The position numbers were made by a program, and so were the translations under genes. Source: Lentisphaeria bacterium (GTDB taxonomy: Bacteria; Verrucomicrobiota; Lentisphaeria; Victivallales; UBA1829). Taken from it: DNA of 41,784 nucleotides. The stretch covers positions 1 to 41,784 of the forward strand of contig DPDG01000110.1 in NCBI GenBank assembly GCA_003526375.1, in the 5' to 3' direction. Below the pieces are notes generated by a model that made no database searches, was not told the DNA's origin, and was given only the letters and a program-made list of their open reading frames with translations. Below are positions 24,111-32,679 of this stretch, piece after piece; within the stretch, counting starts at the first letter, position 1; every line of letters starts with the position of its first letter.

Positions 24111-25979
24111 TTATTTCTCCAAGTAGCTTAAAGCTCTTTTTGCATCCTCATGTCCCTGTTCCGCTGCCTTACGACACCACTTCACAGCTTCACTCATATC
24201 CTTTGCAACGCCATCGCCTTCGGCATAACAAATTCCAAGGCACAATTGTGCATCTGCATTTCCCTGCTCTGCCGCTTTGCGAAACCACTTCACTCTGTCT
24301 TGGATATCTCCTGTTATCCCCATACGATAGACATAACACAATCCAAGATTATATTGTGCTTTAGCACATCCCTGTTCCGCCGCCTTATACCACCATTTCA
24401 CGGCTTCAGACATATCATCATAATTGGCAGAAGGAAATCTCCAGAATACATTAATTCCTAAAGATTCTATTTCTCGTTTTTCTTGGCTCGTCATCATATA
24501 ACAACAGGACATATCCGATGCTATACCATCCTTGTCATAACAACATCCAAGATTATATTGCGCTTTAGCGTGTCCCTGTTCCGCTGCCTTACGATACCAC
24601 TTCACAGCTTCACTCATATCCTTTGCAACCCCCACCCCATTGGCATAACAATATCCAAGCCAGAATTGTAATTCTACTAGTCCTTGTTCCATCGCCTTGC
24701 GATACCATTTCATGGCTTCGAATATATTTTCTGTAATCCCCTCTCCATTGGCATAACAACATCCAAGATTATATTGTGCTTTAGCATATCCTTGTTCAGC
24801 GGCTTTGCGATACCACTTCACAGCTTCAGACACATCGCTTGCAATACCATCACCATTTAGATAAGCCACTCCAAGATTATATTGCGCTTCTGCGTTTCCC
24901 TGTTCCGCCGTCTTACGCAACCGTTTTACTGTTTCAGCATCACACATGAAAACGCCACCACTATTAGTATAAGTTAATCCCCAATTATATTCTTTTACCA
25001 ATTGGACTTCTCCCCATCTCGATCCCACTGCTTTGTAATACCATTTCGCGGCTTCAGACATATTCTTTACTATTCCTTCTCCTCTGGCATAACGCAATCC
25101 AAGAACATATTGTGCTCTAGAATGTCCTTGCTTCGCGGCACGGAGCAGATATTCATTAGAGGTTTTTGTATCCGGTTCCTTTCGAAAGACTCCACCAATG
25201 GAATACCACAGACCCATTGCAAACAGAGCATCAGGATTCCCCTTATCCGCCTGTTCCTTCATTTTCGGCAGGAAAGAACGCATGACATCCTTGTCGTATG
25301 TTTCTGCCATGACTGCGAGTATCGTATACAGTTCACCGAGATTATTCGTATGAGCGGAATGTATCTCGATGAGATAAACAAGTTCTCGCAGGGATTCCTC
25401 AAACTCGGTTTGCTGGTTTATTGAAAAATAGAGCTCGGCAAGCTGACAGCACAGCCATATTTTGCGGAAAGTTTCAACCCCATCAGGTTTTTCTGCAATG
25501 ATTCTACGTGCATGAGAATAGTGCTGCAACGCGGCATCCCTCTTGTTCAAACGGGTATAGATGGTTCCCAGCAGACATTCCGTATTGAATAACTCAAAAT
25601 GCCACTCCCAATACACATCTTTTTTCAGCGCCAATGCCATCAGTCCGTATTGCTCCGCTTCCTTATCGTTTTTCAGATGCAGACATGCCGAACAGAGAGC
25701 CTCATAAGCTATTGCAAGTTTACCCTTATCAGGATCAGAAACTGACTGTTTCTCCAGCAAGTCCAGAGCTTCCAGCAGAGACTTTACGGCAGCTGCATAA
25801 TCTTTGCTTTCTTCCGCAACAGTTCTTTTCAAACAAAGCTTATCAAACAGTTTCTTTTCTCCGGTCACGACCGTAGCATGCTGATTCCAAAGAACGTATC
25901 CGACTAATAAAACAGGAACCAATAACACTGAGACCAATAACACTGTGGTCAGCAATACCATACACTTGCGATAGTTCAT
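24111..25979 (-). CDS. Membrane-anchored TPR/Sel1-repeat protein
   Basis: Paralogue of the gene at 22664 with the same opening (MNYR-CMVLL) but the lipoprotein Cys replaced by a longer hydrophobic anchor (VLLVSVLLVPVLLVGYVLW). TPR-like N-half, then about nine Sel1 repeats (for example AAEQGYAKAQYNLGCCYANG), more than in its sister. One repeat is interrupted by a non-repeat segment of about 40 residues (CCYMMTSQEKREIESLG and following). Many repeats are nearly the same at DNA level, which allows copy-number change by recombination. 76 nt separates it from its paralogue; the 24 bases before both ATGs are the same. Confidence 0.85.
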   Translation of the reverse strand: MNYRKCMVLLTTVLLVSVLLVPVLLVGYVLWNQHATVVTGEKKLFDKLCLKRTVAEESKDYAAAVKSLLEALDLLEKQSVSDPDKGKLAIAYEALCSACLHLKNDKEAEQYGLMALALKKDVYWEWHFELFNTECLLGTIYTRLNKRDAALQHYSHARRIIAEKPDGVETFRKIWLCCQLAELYFSINQQTEFEESLRELVYLIEIHSAHTNNLGELYTILAVMAETYDKDVMRSFLPKMKEQADKGNPDALFAMGLWYSIGGVFRKEPDTKTSNEYLLRAAKQGHSRAQYVLGLRYARGEGIVKNMSEAAKWYYKAVGSRWGEVQLVKEYNWGLTYTNSGGVFMCDAETVKRLRKTAEQGNAEAQYNLGVAYLNGDGIASDVSEAVKWYRKAAEQGYAKAQYNLGCCYANGEGITENIFEAMKWYRKAMEQGLVELQFWLGYCYANGVGVAKDMSEAVKWYRKAAEQGHAKAQYNLGCCYDKDGIASDMSCCYMMTSQEKREIESLGINVFWRFPSANYDDMSEAVKWWYKAAEQGCAKAQYNLGLCYVYRMGITGDIQDRVKWFRKAAEQGNADAQLCLGICYAEGDGVAKDMSEAVKWCRKAAEQGHEDAKRALSYLEK

Positions 25980-26030
25980 CGGTTCCTCTCCCTTGTCATT
26001 CTTGCATTTTATCGTGACTGGAGTATATCA

Positions 26031-26810
26031 TCATAACGAATTCTGAGCCAGATTCGCCACTGCGCGCCGGGCGGGTTCATATCCCCATGCCGCAGACTTG
26101 CGCAGCCATTTGAGACCCTCGTTCAGGTTCTTCCGGTCGCCGCGACCTGTCACATACAGAATTCCCGTCTTATATTGTGCATACGGATCATCCTGTTCTG
26201 CGGCTTTCCGATACCATTGCAGCGCCGCTGCGTCATTCTTCGGCACGCCCCAGCCGGATTCATGGATCATTCCAAGACTGGTCTGCGCAAACGGGTCGCC
26301 CTGTTGAGCCGCCTTCTCATACCATGCAATCGCCTGCCGGTCGTCGCGCGGAATATAGAGGCCTGTGGAATACATGACGCCTAAGCTTTTCTGTCCTTCC
26401 ACATGACCTTGCTCCGCTGCTTTGCTGAACCACCGGAACGCTTCTCCGGGGTTCTTGATGGTCCCGATGGCTTTGTAGTGACAGTAGCCAAGATTGTATT
26501 GCGCATCAACATTTCCCTGTTGGGCGGCTTTGGAAAACCACTGGAATGCCGCCTTGGAATCAGGATCAAGCCGGGCTTGCTCTGTCTTCTTGCCGAGCAG
26601 GATCAGCTCAAGAGCCGCTTTCCGGGTGATCACGTCACCGGAAATCTTTTTCCTGCCGTTGGCATACAGCAGACCAAGGATATTCTGTGCCTCTGCATCA
26701 CCCCGTTCCGCCGCCCGACGGCAGGATTCGAAGTTCCCTGTCTGATAATTCTCCGCTGCGGACAAGCTGAGCGCTGCCGCCAATAATGCCATGACCAGAT
26801 TAGTTCTCAT
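26031..26810 (-). CDS. Periplasmic Sel1-repeat protein
   Basis: Signal peptide MRTNLVMALLAAALSLSAAE, then five to six Sel1 repeats over nearly the whole length (AERGDAEAQNILGLLYANG, AQQGNVDAQYNLGYCH, AEQGHVEGQKSLGVMYSTG, AQQGDPFAQTSLGMIHESG, AEQDDPYAQYKTGILYVTG). Probably a soluble periplasmic adaptor. A TGTAAGAA site about 70-100 nt upstream resembles those before the sigma and LysM genes, suggesting separate activation by the cluster's sigma factor. Confidence 0.85.
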   Translation of the reverse strand: MRTNLVMALLAAALSLSAAENYQTGNFESCRRAAERGDAEAQNILGLLYANGRKKISGDVITRKAALELILLGKKTEQARLDPDSKAAFQWFSKAAQQGNVDAQYNLGYCHYKAIGTIKNPGEAFRWFSKAAEQGHVEGQKSLGVMYSTGLYIPRDDRQAIAWYEKAAQQGDPFAQTSLGMIHESGWGVPKNDAAALQWYRKAAEQDDPYAQYKTGILYVTGRGDRKNLNEGLKWLRKSAAWGYEPARRAVANLAQNSL

Positions 26811-26877
26811 GTTTATTCTCAGCTCTCTTTCTCAAAAACATTTGGATGACACCCTTCAATATTGTTATCGTTATTTC

Positions 26878-26907
26878 CTAACAGTCCGCGAACACCTGAT
26901 TCTTACA
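26878..26907 (-). promoter_or_regulatory. Weaker copy of the TGTAAGAA promoter motif
   Basis: TGTAAGAA on the minus strand at 26907-26900, preceded by G as in the 32.6-kb copy, then TC-GG-GTTC-CGG. The downstream half aligns with the other two sites only with a one-base gap. It lies between the ankyrin gene and the Sel1 gene at 26810. Confidence 0.35.
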
Positions 26908-26943
26908 CCTTATCGAACATTTTCCGCAAATTACCGTTATAAT

Positions 26944-29820
26944 TCAGGGTACAAGTGATTTCCTGCTGACCGCACCATGCGCTTTCAAGTATTTCACGAT
27001 CTCTGCTTGATGGTTTTCCATGGCCAATTCAAGCGCAGTTTTGCCTTCTTCCTCCTCTACGAGGGTGATATTTGCACCATGTTCAACCAGACACTTCACG
27101 ATTTGCAGTTTCTTGCGCTGAACGGCACGGTGCAACGGTGCATAACCGTCGCCGTCGTATTCATTGATTCTTCCGCCGTGTTTCAAAATGAGTTTCACGG
27201 TTTTGACCGGGGCATCATAGTTGATTGCCCAATGCAGCATGGTTTGTCCCCGGAATGCATTGCCGCCAGAAAGAATTCCGCCATGTTCCGCCAGATATTC
27301 GAGGATTTCCGGACTGTCAATCGCCAGATTGACCGGTCTTACTCCATGATCGTCTTCCGCATTGACATCCGCTTTTGCCGTAACAAGAATCATCGTGATC
27401 TCCAGCCTTTTCGCCGGATTCCATTTCGGACATAACTTCTCTGTGACTTCATCACAGCCCAGCGCATAATGCAGCGGTGTCCATTCCCGTTGATTCTTCC
27501 TGTTCACATCCGCGCCGTGCGACAGTAGCCATTTGATCATCTCAACATGTTGACATGCTGCGGCATAATGCAGAGGAACCAGACCTTTGTTATCAGGGGC
27601 GTTGACATCAACACCTGATTTGAGACAGCTCTCCGCAACTTTCAGATCGTTCTTTTTCACGGCGTCGAACATTTTTCGCTGTACCCGTTTCCGCTGTTCT
27701 TCCGTTTTTTTCTTCATGATTTCATTCAGTTCCGTCACGGCCTTTTCCAATGAGGTTTTCACTTCGTCAAGCGATTTGTACGGCACCGCGCTGCCCAGTT
27801 CTTTTTTCAGCACGGGACAATCCGGAAACCAGCGGAGTTTGTCCGCGATTCTGGCAATGGGACTGTTCGGAGACAGCCGGACCATCCGTTTGTAAAAGAA
27901 ATCCGCCTTGCGCGGCGTCCGGTGATGCAGACACTCCCCGCCAAACAGATTGGCTAGCGCCCGCAAATCTTCATCCTGGGCAAAATCGCCCGCCCGAGAC
28001 GCAAGTTCCGCCGCGAGGTAACGGTAATGGAATCGCTGATTCCTCGGCACACGGACAAATCCGGGAACTTTCCGCAGACTGGAAAAATATCCCTGTGTTG
28101 CATTGTTCCGCGCAACCTCATACCCGTAATCATCCTGATGTTTATTACAGATATTTGTCCATCGGTCGGTCTCCAAATCATACTTGCAGTCTGGACAGTC
28201 CTCAAAATCTGCGGAAATACCCCAGTTGCCAGCGGGAAAATCATCCGGTGCGCCCTGCGTTCCGCAAAGTTCCATCCCATACCAGCGCATAATTCTGGCT
28301 GCATTGTAAAGATTCAATGCAAGGCTGTCAAAGGATTTGGAGACATCTTTGGAGGCTTGAACAAAAGCAAGATATTGATCCAGTATTCCTTTATATTGCT
28401 CCGGCAGATATTTCCTCGCGATGTCGAATCTACCTTCCCGGAATGCCCTGCGGGCGGTCATGTGCCGGATGCTTTGCGCCGCCTGACGTTTTTCCTGATT
28501 TTCTGAATTCAGATCGCCGGAAATGGAATCGGTAAAGGATGTCAGTTCAGACAGCGTCATCAGATTTTCCGCAATATACATGACATCGGCTTCGATCTGA
28601 CCTGCCCGGTAGAAAAACATCGCCGCCTCCGCAAAATCCTGACGCAAAACCAGCGCGCTGCCGAGCAGACCGTAAATATCCTGCTGCAGCGGATAAGTCG
28701 GTTCGGTGTCCCACGGATCGCTCACATGCTTGATCCCGACGATGTCCGCACGGTCGTTCGGGTCGATCTTCTCCACGAATTTCAACCATTGACGCAGCTT
28801 TTGAATCGCCAGTTCATTATTCCCATGGTATCGGGCGATTTTCGCCTCGATATAAGTGGAAAGCAGCGTGTCGCGCGTCCGCAGTTTCAGATATTTTTCC
28901 GCCAGTTCCACCTCACCCGCTTCGTATGCGCGCCAGGCAAGGATGTCCGCATTCCGGAACTGGTATTTCCATACTTCCTGCTGAAAAATCTGCCGGTTGC
29001 AGCCGAAAACTGCCAGCACCTCGCGGCAAAGCGGATCCGCCAGCATGGAGACACATTCGGCGTCGTTTTTCGGATTCACGGAATGATACGCCTCTGCAAG
29101 CAGTTCCAGATCAGGACAATTCCGCTGGGCTTCCAGCGCAAGATGAATTTTCCTGACCGGGTCGGCAGTGAAACGGAATTCGTTTTTATAGGATGCCTTG
29201 AGCAGTCCCGGCGTATCGGCGAATCCAGCCCTTGCCGCCGCCCTGCACGCCTGATAATACCGCCCGCAGTCCTGCTTCAGATAATTGCCCAGCATGAAAC
29301 ACACCCAGACCGTCCGGAAATGTCTTGATCTACGGGGCAGTTTCAGCAGTTTTTTCCACGAGGGCGGAATCTCCCTGCCGTCTGCTTTCATTTCTGCAAC
29401 GCCGGCATGATAGAGCGTGAATTCCAGCAGTTCTTCCGGCAGCTTCGGGAAGCTGTCCATCGACATGTTCTCTTTTTTTCTCGACTCCTGCCAGAAAAGC
29501 AGATAATCATTCACAAGTTTCTCTTTTTCTTCCGGAGACAGCCGCGGCAGATGCTGATTCACAGCTGCCTTGAAATCCTGTGATACCGCCGCTTCCATCG
29601 GAACGCCATCCGGAATCTCCGGTCGTGCCGGAATCAGATCGCGCAGCTCCGCAATCAGACGGCGAACCGCCGCTTTCCGGCGGAAAACAGTCGGATACGG
29701 GGATTTCCCTTGCATATAATACGGCTGAAAATACGGTGCACACGCCGGACTTTCCATTGGAACAAAGCCAAAGGCCGCAGATGAAAGCAGCAGAAAAATG
29801 TTGCGCATACGATATTTCAT
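26944..29820 (-). CDS. Large secreted protein with C-terminal ankyrin repeats
   Basis: 958 residues. The N-terminus is a signal peptide (MRNIFLLLSSAAFGFVPMES). Residues about 50-700 are helical and uncharacterised, with TPR-like spacing (AYEAGEVELAEKYLKLR, FAEAAMFFYRAGQIEAD) and a CPDC pair. From about 725 to the end run about six ankyrin repeats (DNKGLVPLHYAAACQHVEMIKWLLSHGADVN, split over 33-residue units, to the last ALELAMENHQAEIVKYLKAHGA). Ankyrin arrays bind proteins. An exported one in this context suggests an envelope-facing scaffold. GGAGG lies 10 nt before the ATG, and the ATG overlaps the stop of the DUF3142-like gene by 4 bp, giving translational coupling. Confidence 0.8.
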   Translation of the reverse strand: MKYRMRNIFLLLSSAAFGFVPMESPACAPYFQPYYMQGKSPYPTVFRRKAAVRRLIAELRDLIPARPEIPDGVPMEAAVSQDFKAAVNQHLPRLSPEEKEKLVNDYLLFWQESRKKENMSMDSFPKLPEELLEFTLYHAGVAEMKADGREIPPSWKKLLKLPRRSRHFRTVWVCFMLGNYLKQDCGRYYQACRAAARAGFADTPGLLKASYKNEFRFTADPVRKIHLALEAQRNCPDLELLAEAYHSVNPKNDAECVSMLADPLCREVLAVFGCNRQIFQQEVWKYQFRNADILAWRAYEAGEVELAEKYLKLRTRDTLLSTYIEAKIARYHGNNELAIQKLRQWLKFVEKIDPNDRADIVGIKHVSDPWDTEPTYPLQQDIYGLLGSALVLRQDFAEAAMFFYRAGQIEADVMYIAENLMTLSELTSFTDSISGDLNSENQEKRQAAQSIRHMTARRAFREGRFDIARKYLPEQYKGILDQYLAFVQASKDVSKSFDSLALNLYNAARIMRWYGMELCGTQGAPDDFPAGNWGISADFEDCPDCKYDLETDRWTNICNKHQDDYGYEVARNNATQGYFSSLRKVPGFVRVPRNQRFHYRYLAAELASRAGDFAQDEDLRALANLFGGECLHHRTPRKADFFYKRMVRLSPNSPIARIADKLRWFPDCPVLKKELGSAVPYKSLDEVKTSLEKAVTELNEIMKKKTEEQRKRVQRKMFDAVKKNDLKVAESCLKSGVDVNAPDNKGLVPLHYAAACQHVEMIKWLLSHGADVNRKNQREWTPLHYALGCDEVTEKLCPKWNPAKRLEITMILVTAKADVNAEDDHGVRPVNLAIDSPEILEYLAEHGGILSGGNAFRGQTMLHWAINYDAPVKTVKLILKHGGRINEYDGDGYAPLHRAVQRKKLQIVKCLVEHGANITLVEEEEGKTALELAMENHQAEIVKYLKAHGAVSRKSLVP

Positions 29821-30911
29821 AACTTATTTCCTCCTCGCAGTTGAATTGTCATCCATGGTTTTTCATTCGATCCGCTTCGCATCCACAGACAGTTTTTTTC
29901 CCTGCCGGACGGCGGCAGGATTAAGGTCAGTTCATCGTGTTTCCCGTTCATGCGGGCGTGATTGAAGGTATCCGAATCCGCCGGAGGAATCTTGAAATCC
30001 AGAGAAAGCGTGACCCGTTCGGCAAAAAAACCGCAGTTCCGGATGAAAAGATGCCATGCGCCGTCCGGATGCTGTTCCCAGCGGGTTTCCAGTTTCGGTG
30101 TGTATCCCTTGCCCCGGCAGACCCGGAGCGATGTTTCCAGATCCAGGACAGAACCGTCGCCGAAAATTCCCAGCCGGAATCCGATCACTTCGCCGCAAAC
30201 CGCCGCCAGTTTGCTTACCTTCGCCATGTCGGGCTTGACCCATTGTCCATTGATCCGGCTGCAGTAAAGCGGCAGAGCGGTTTTAAACGGCAGTTTCATC
30301 TTTTTTGCCAGCCTGACAGCCTTGACAGCCGCCGTATGATCGTAAATCGACCACGTCCTGTTGCGGCGCGTCAGTCCATGCACCTGAAGCACATAATAAT
30401 CACACGCCGTCGCCAGCGCAAGGAAAGGAACGGCATGATTGAGATGACACGGCAGAACCGTGGCGGAAAGTCTGATTCCAGGCAGTTTTTTCCGCAGTTC
30501 GAGCATGACGTCCCGGTAATAGTCCAGGCGGAATTCCGGTGCGTCGAGGTCGATCTGCAACGCATTCGCCGCTTTCCACGGAACATATGCTTTCATGATC
30601 TCCTCTGCCAGAACCGCAGGTGTTTTTTCCAGATTTTTCACATGAATCCGGATCACGGGAACGGCACGTGTGAAATCAACAGCTTTCAAAGGTGAAATCC
30701 GGATCATGCACCCGTTGTCTTCCAGTTCTCCGGCAAGAAAGAAAAGCATGCCGGAGGAGGAACGGTAAAATTCAGTGACTGCCTGTTCCAGTTCCGGCGT
30801 CTGCTGCCGATGCCAGATATAAAAATCAGGTTCCGCGCCAAATGAAGCGCAGAACAGAAAACACAGGGCAGATGCAGCCTGCAATTTCAGAATACCGCAT
30901 ATTCTCATCAT
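29817..30911 (-). CDS. DUF3142-like secreted protein
   Basis: Signal peptide (LQAASALCFLFCASFGAE) followed by a barrel-like domain. The ALQIDLDAPEFRLDYYRDVM segment, ELRKKLPGIRLSATVL, DYYVLQVHGL and the LPFKTALPLYCSR strand match the pattern of DUF3142 proteins, whose fold resembles glycoside hydrolase barrels and whose activity is unknown. A beta-sandwich tail follows from about residue 265. It overlaps the M48 gene upstream and the ankyrin gene downstream by ATGA, and has no clear ribosome site of its own, so its translation depends on coupling. Confidence 0.6.
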   Translation of the reverse strand: MMRICGILKLQAASALCFLFCASFGAEPDFYIWHRQQTPELEQAVTEFYRSSSGMLFFLAGELEDNGCMIRISPLKAVDFTRAVPVIRIHVKNLEKTPAVLAEEIMKAYVPWKAANALQIDLDAPEFRLDYYRDVMLELRKKLPGIRLSATVLPCHLNHAVPFLALATACDYYVLQVHGLTRRNRTWSIYDHTAAVKAVRLAKKMKLPFKTALPLYCSRINGQWVKPDMAKVSKLAAVCGEVIGFRLGIFGDGSVLDLETSLRVCRGKGYTPKLETRWEQHPDGAWHLFIRNCGFFAERVTLSLDFKIPPADSDTFNHARMNGKHDELTLILPPSGREKNCLWMRSGSNEKPWMTIQLRGGNKL

Positions 30912-32143
30912 TTCAGTTTCTGTTTGTCATTTTCTTCTGCGGCAGCCGCCTGTATTTTGTCCGTGAATATCTTTTTGAGTCTGCGTGCTGTCTTTTCCAG
31001 ATTTTCTTTCGCAGAGGGATGCGCTTTCTCCTCCCTGTCCGCAAGCCATTTCCTGATTGCCGCAACTTTTGCCGTTTCTGCGGCAACTGTCAGCTTCGAA
31101 CCCCAAACAGGGGTATCAGATGTTTTCAGAAGATCCGTTGCCTGCCGGATCTCGACAAGCCGTTTTTCCCCCTGCGGATGCGTAGACAGAAAATGCAGAA
31201 TGATTGAGCTGTCCTGATTCATCGCCGCTATCCTCTCCATCGCCTTGAACGCCCCCTGTATATTGAATCCCGCCCGTTTCATCAGCAGAACGCCCAGACG
31301 ATCGCTCTCGTATTCCATCGTGCGACTGTAAGGGAGCAGGACGCCGATCAGTACTCCATACTGGTATCCGAGTTTCTCGAATGACTTTTTCAGTTTGCCC
31401 GCATTGTTCTCCGGTTTCTCCTGGAAGAAAAAAGATTCACCGAACTCCTGCGCAATCATACTTTTCGTAATGCTTTCCCCCGTATGCCGGCACAGAAAAT
31501 GAGCGTATTCATGCCCGATGACAAAGGCAAGTTCATCGTCATCGGAGAGCTGATCCATCAGTCCTTTTGTAAGCATGATGCTCCCTCCGGAAAGACAGAA
31601 TGCCTGAAATTCGTCAGTATCCAGCAGATAGACGGTTCCGCTCGGCTTGCGTTCCATGACCGACTGAATCCGGGATGCAATCCCTTCCGCTCGTTTCCGG
31701 TATTCCACATCCTGCAAACCGACTTTCAGTTTGTCGATTTCCGCAAGATACGCCGCATCAATTTTTTTCAGCTGGTCATCCGTCAGGATCAAAAAACGTT
31801 TCCGCAGATGATATGGAACTTCCACGCGTTTTTCAAGTGGATGCTGCTTCAAATCGTTTATCAGAGCTTTCCGGTTGATGGCAAGCCGATCAAAATTCAC
31901 CTGGATGGCGTCGATTTTTTCAAGTACCGAAGGTTTCGGCTGTAACAGGCAGATACATCCGCTGATCAGTGCAAACACTGCCAGCGGTATCATCAGACGT
32001 GCAAAACGACCGCTCCAGGTCGCATCGTTCCCGTCGGAACCCATCCAAAACCATGATATCAAATCATGCAGCAGCATGAAGAAATCAACAATCTCCTCAA
32101 AGAAACCTCCGGTTTTCTCCCATAAAGATTCCAGAAAATTCAT
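30908..32143 (-). CDS. Membrane-anchored M48-family zinc metalloprotease
   Basis: Zn-dependent endopeptidase of the M48 (HtpX/BepA-like) family. The N-terminus is amphipathic, one membrane helix lies at about 49-68 (MIPLAVFALISGCICLL), then comes a linker and the catalytic domain. The zinc motif HEYAH is at about 211-215 and the third ligand in YESDRLG at about 279; GGSIMLTKGLM and the THPQGEKRL C-terminal signature are present. M48 enzymes handle misfolded membrane or outer-membrane proteins. The ATG at 32143 is chosen over a GTG two codons upstream because GGAG is 5 nt away and the ATG forms an ATGA overlap with the LysM gene stop. Confidence 0.92.
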   Translation of the reverse strand: MNFLESLWEKTGGFFEEIVDFFMLLHDLISWFWMGSDGNDATWSGRFARLMIPLAVFALISGCICLLQPKPSVLEKIDAIQVNFDRLAINRKALINDLKQHPLEKRVEVPYHLRKRFLILTDDQLKKIDAAYLAEIDKLKVGLQDVEYRKRAEGIASRIQSVMERKPSGTVYLLDTDEFQAFCLSGGSIMLTKGLMDQLSDDDELAFVIGHEYAHFLCRHTGESITKSMIAQEFGESFFFQEKPENNAGKLKKSFEKLGYQYGVLIGVLLPYSRTMEYESDRLGVLLMKRAGFNIQGAFKAMERIAAMNQDSSIILHFLSTHPQGEKRLVEIRQATDLLKTSDTPVWGSKLTVAAETAKVAAIRKWLADREEKAHPSAKENLEKTARRLKKIFTDKIQAAAAEENDKQKLK

Positions 32144-32577
32144 TGCCACTCCATTTTTTCAGGAATATAAATTTCCTGCCCTTGAACCAGTTTCAATTTT
32201 TCCGGAATAACGTTCGAGTCAACGACTTGCCTGACCGTCTTCTTCGGAATCCGGTTAATTCGCAGCATAATCTCGACACTGGTCCCATATTGAGCAGCTA
32301 AACTCTCCCAGGTATCTTCTGCTTTTACTTTATATTTCTGAAGTTGCACTTCCAGCGACGTTGGGGGGGGCACTCCCGACAGCATGAATGGGTTCATCGG
32401 CTCAGTCTCAGTCTCAGTCTCAATTTTAATCAAAATAGTTTCTTGTTTTGCAGGCCCCTTGTCCGGGGTTGAATCGGAACAGCCTGCGGCGATCATCATT
32501 CCGGTGATCGGCATACCAAGCATCACAGCTTTCCTGACAGCATTGAGTTTTTTTCTGTTTTCCGCATTTAATTTCAT
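32140..32577 (-). CDS. LysM-domain lipoprotein
   Basis: Lipoprotein signal with Cys at 33 (MPITGMMIAAGC) and a long basic n-region, then a linker with an ETETETE repeat and a Pro run. A LysM domain occupies residues about 81-139 (KYKVKAEDTWESLAAQYGTSVEIMLRIN to LVQGQEIYIP). LysM binds peptidoglycan GlcNAc chains, so the protein would sit between membrane and wall. It is the first gene of the LysM-M48-DUF3142-ankyrin chain. The coding sequence contains a run of eight C (plus strand G, 32363-32370) and a 6-bp repeat (32401-32422), both before the LysM domain. Confidence 0.85.
   Translation of the reverse strand: MKLNAENRKKLNAVRKAVMLGMPITGMMIAAGCSDSTPDKGPAKQETILIKIETETETEPMNPFMLSGVPPPTSLEVQLQKYKVKAEDTWESLAAQYGTSVEIMLRINRIPKKTVRQVVDSNVIPEKLKLVQGQEIYIPEKMEWQ
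32363..32422. repeat. Homopolymer G8 and hexamer repeat within LysM lipoprotein gene
   Basis: Eight consecutive G on the plus strand (32363-32370; Pro codons 70-72 of the gene). CTCAGT occurs three times plus a partial copy at 32401-32422 (ETETETE codons). Both are slippage-prone. A change in the G run would shift frame ahead of the LysM domain, while hexamer changes keep frame. Confidence 0.7.
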
Positions 32578-32615
32578 TGTTACACACCCTTCCGTTGTTT
32601 TTCCGTTCCTGTCAA

Positions 32616-32645
32616 CTTATATCGAAAAATCCAGAATTTCTTACA
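32616..32645 (-). promoter_or_regulatory. ECF-type promoter candidate for LysM-M48-DUF3142-ankyrin operon
   Basis: Minus strand TGTAAGAA (32645-32638), 13 nt, then CGATATAAG (32624-32616). It has the same length and spacing as the site before the sigma gene (36921-36950), with about 22 of 30 positions shared. It lies 38 nt before the LysM gene ATG. No sigma-70-like hexamers are seen between it and the gene. Confidence 0.55.
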
Positions 32646-32679
32646 CCAAATGAAAAAAAAAATTTCAGAAAAAACAGGA

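Noticed and set aside
22664..26810. Repeated DNA of the Sel1 genes as a possible CRISPR-like array
   Set aside because: The periodicity of about 108 bp is protein-coding (36-residue Sel1 units), with no constant repeats and unique spacers.
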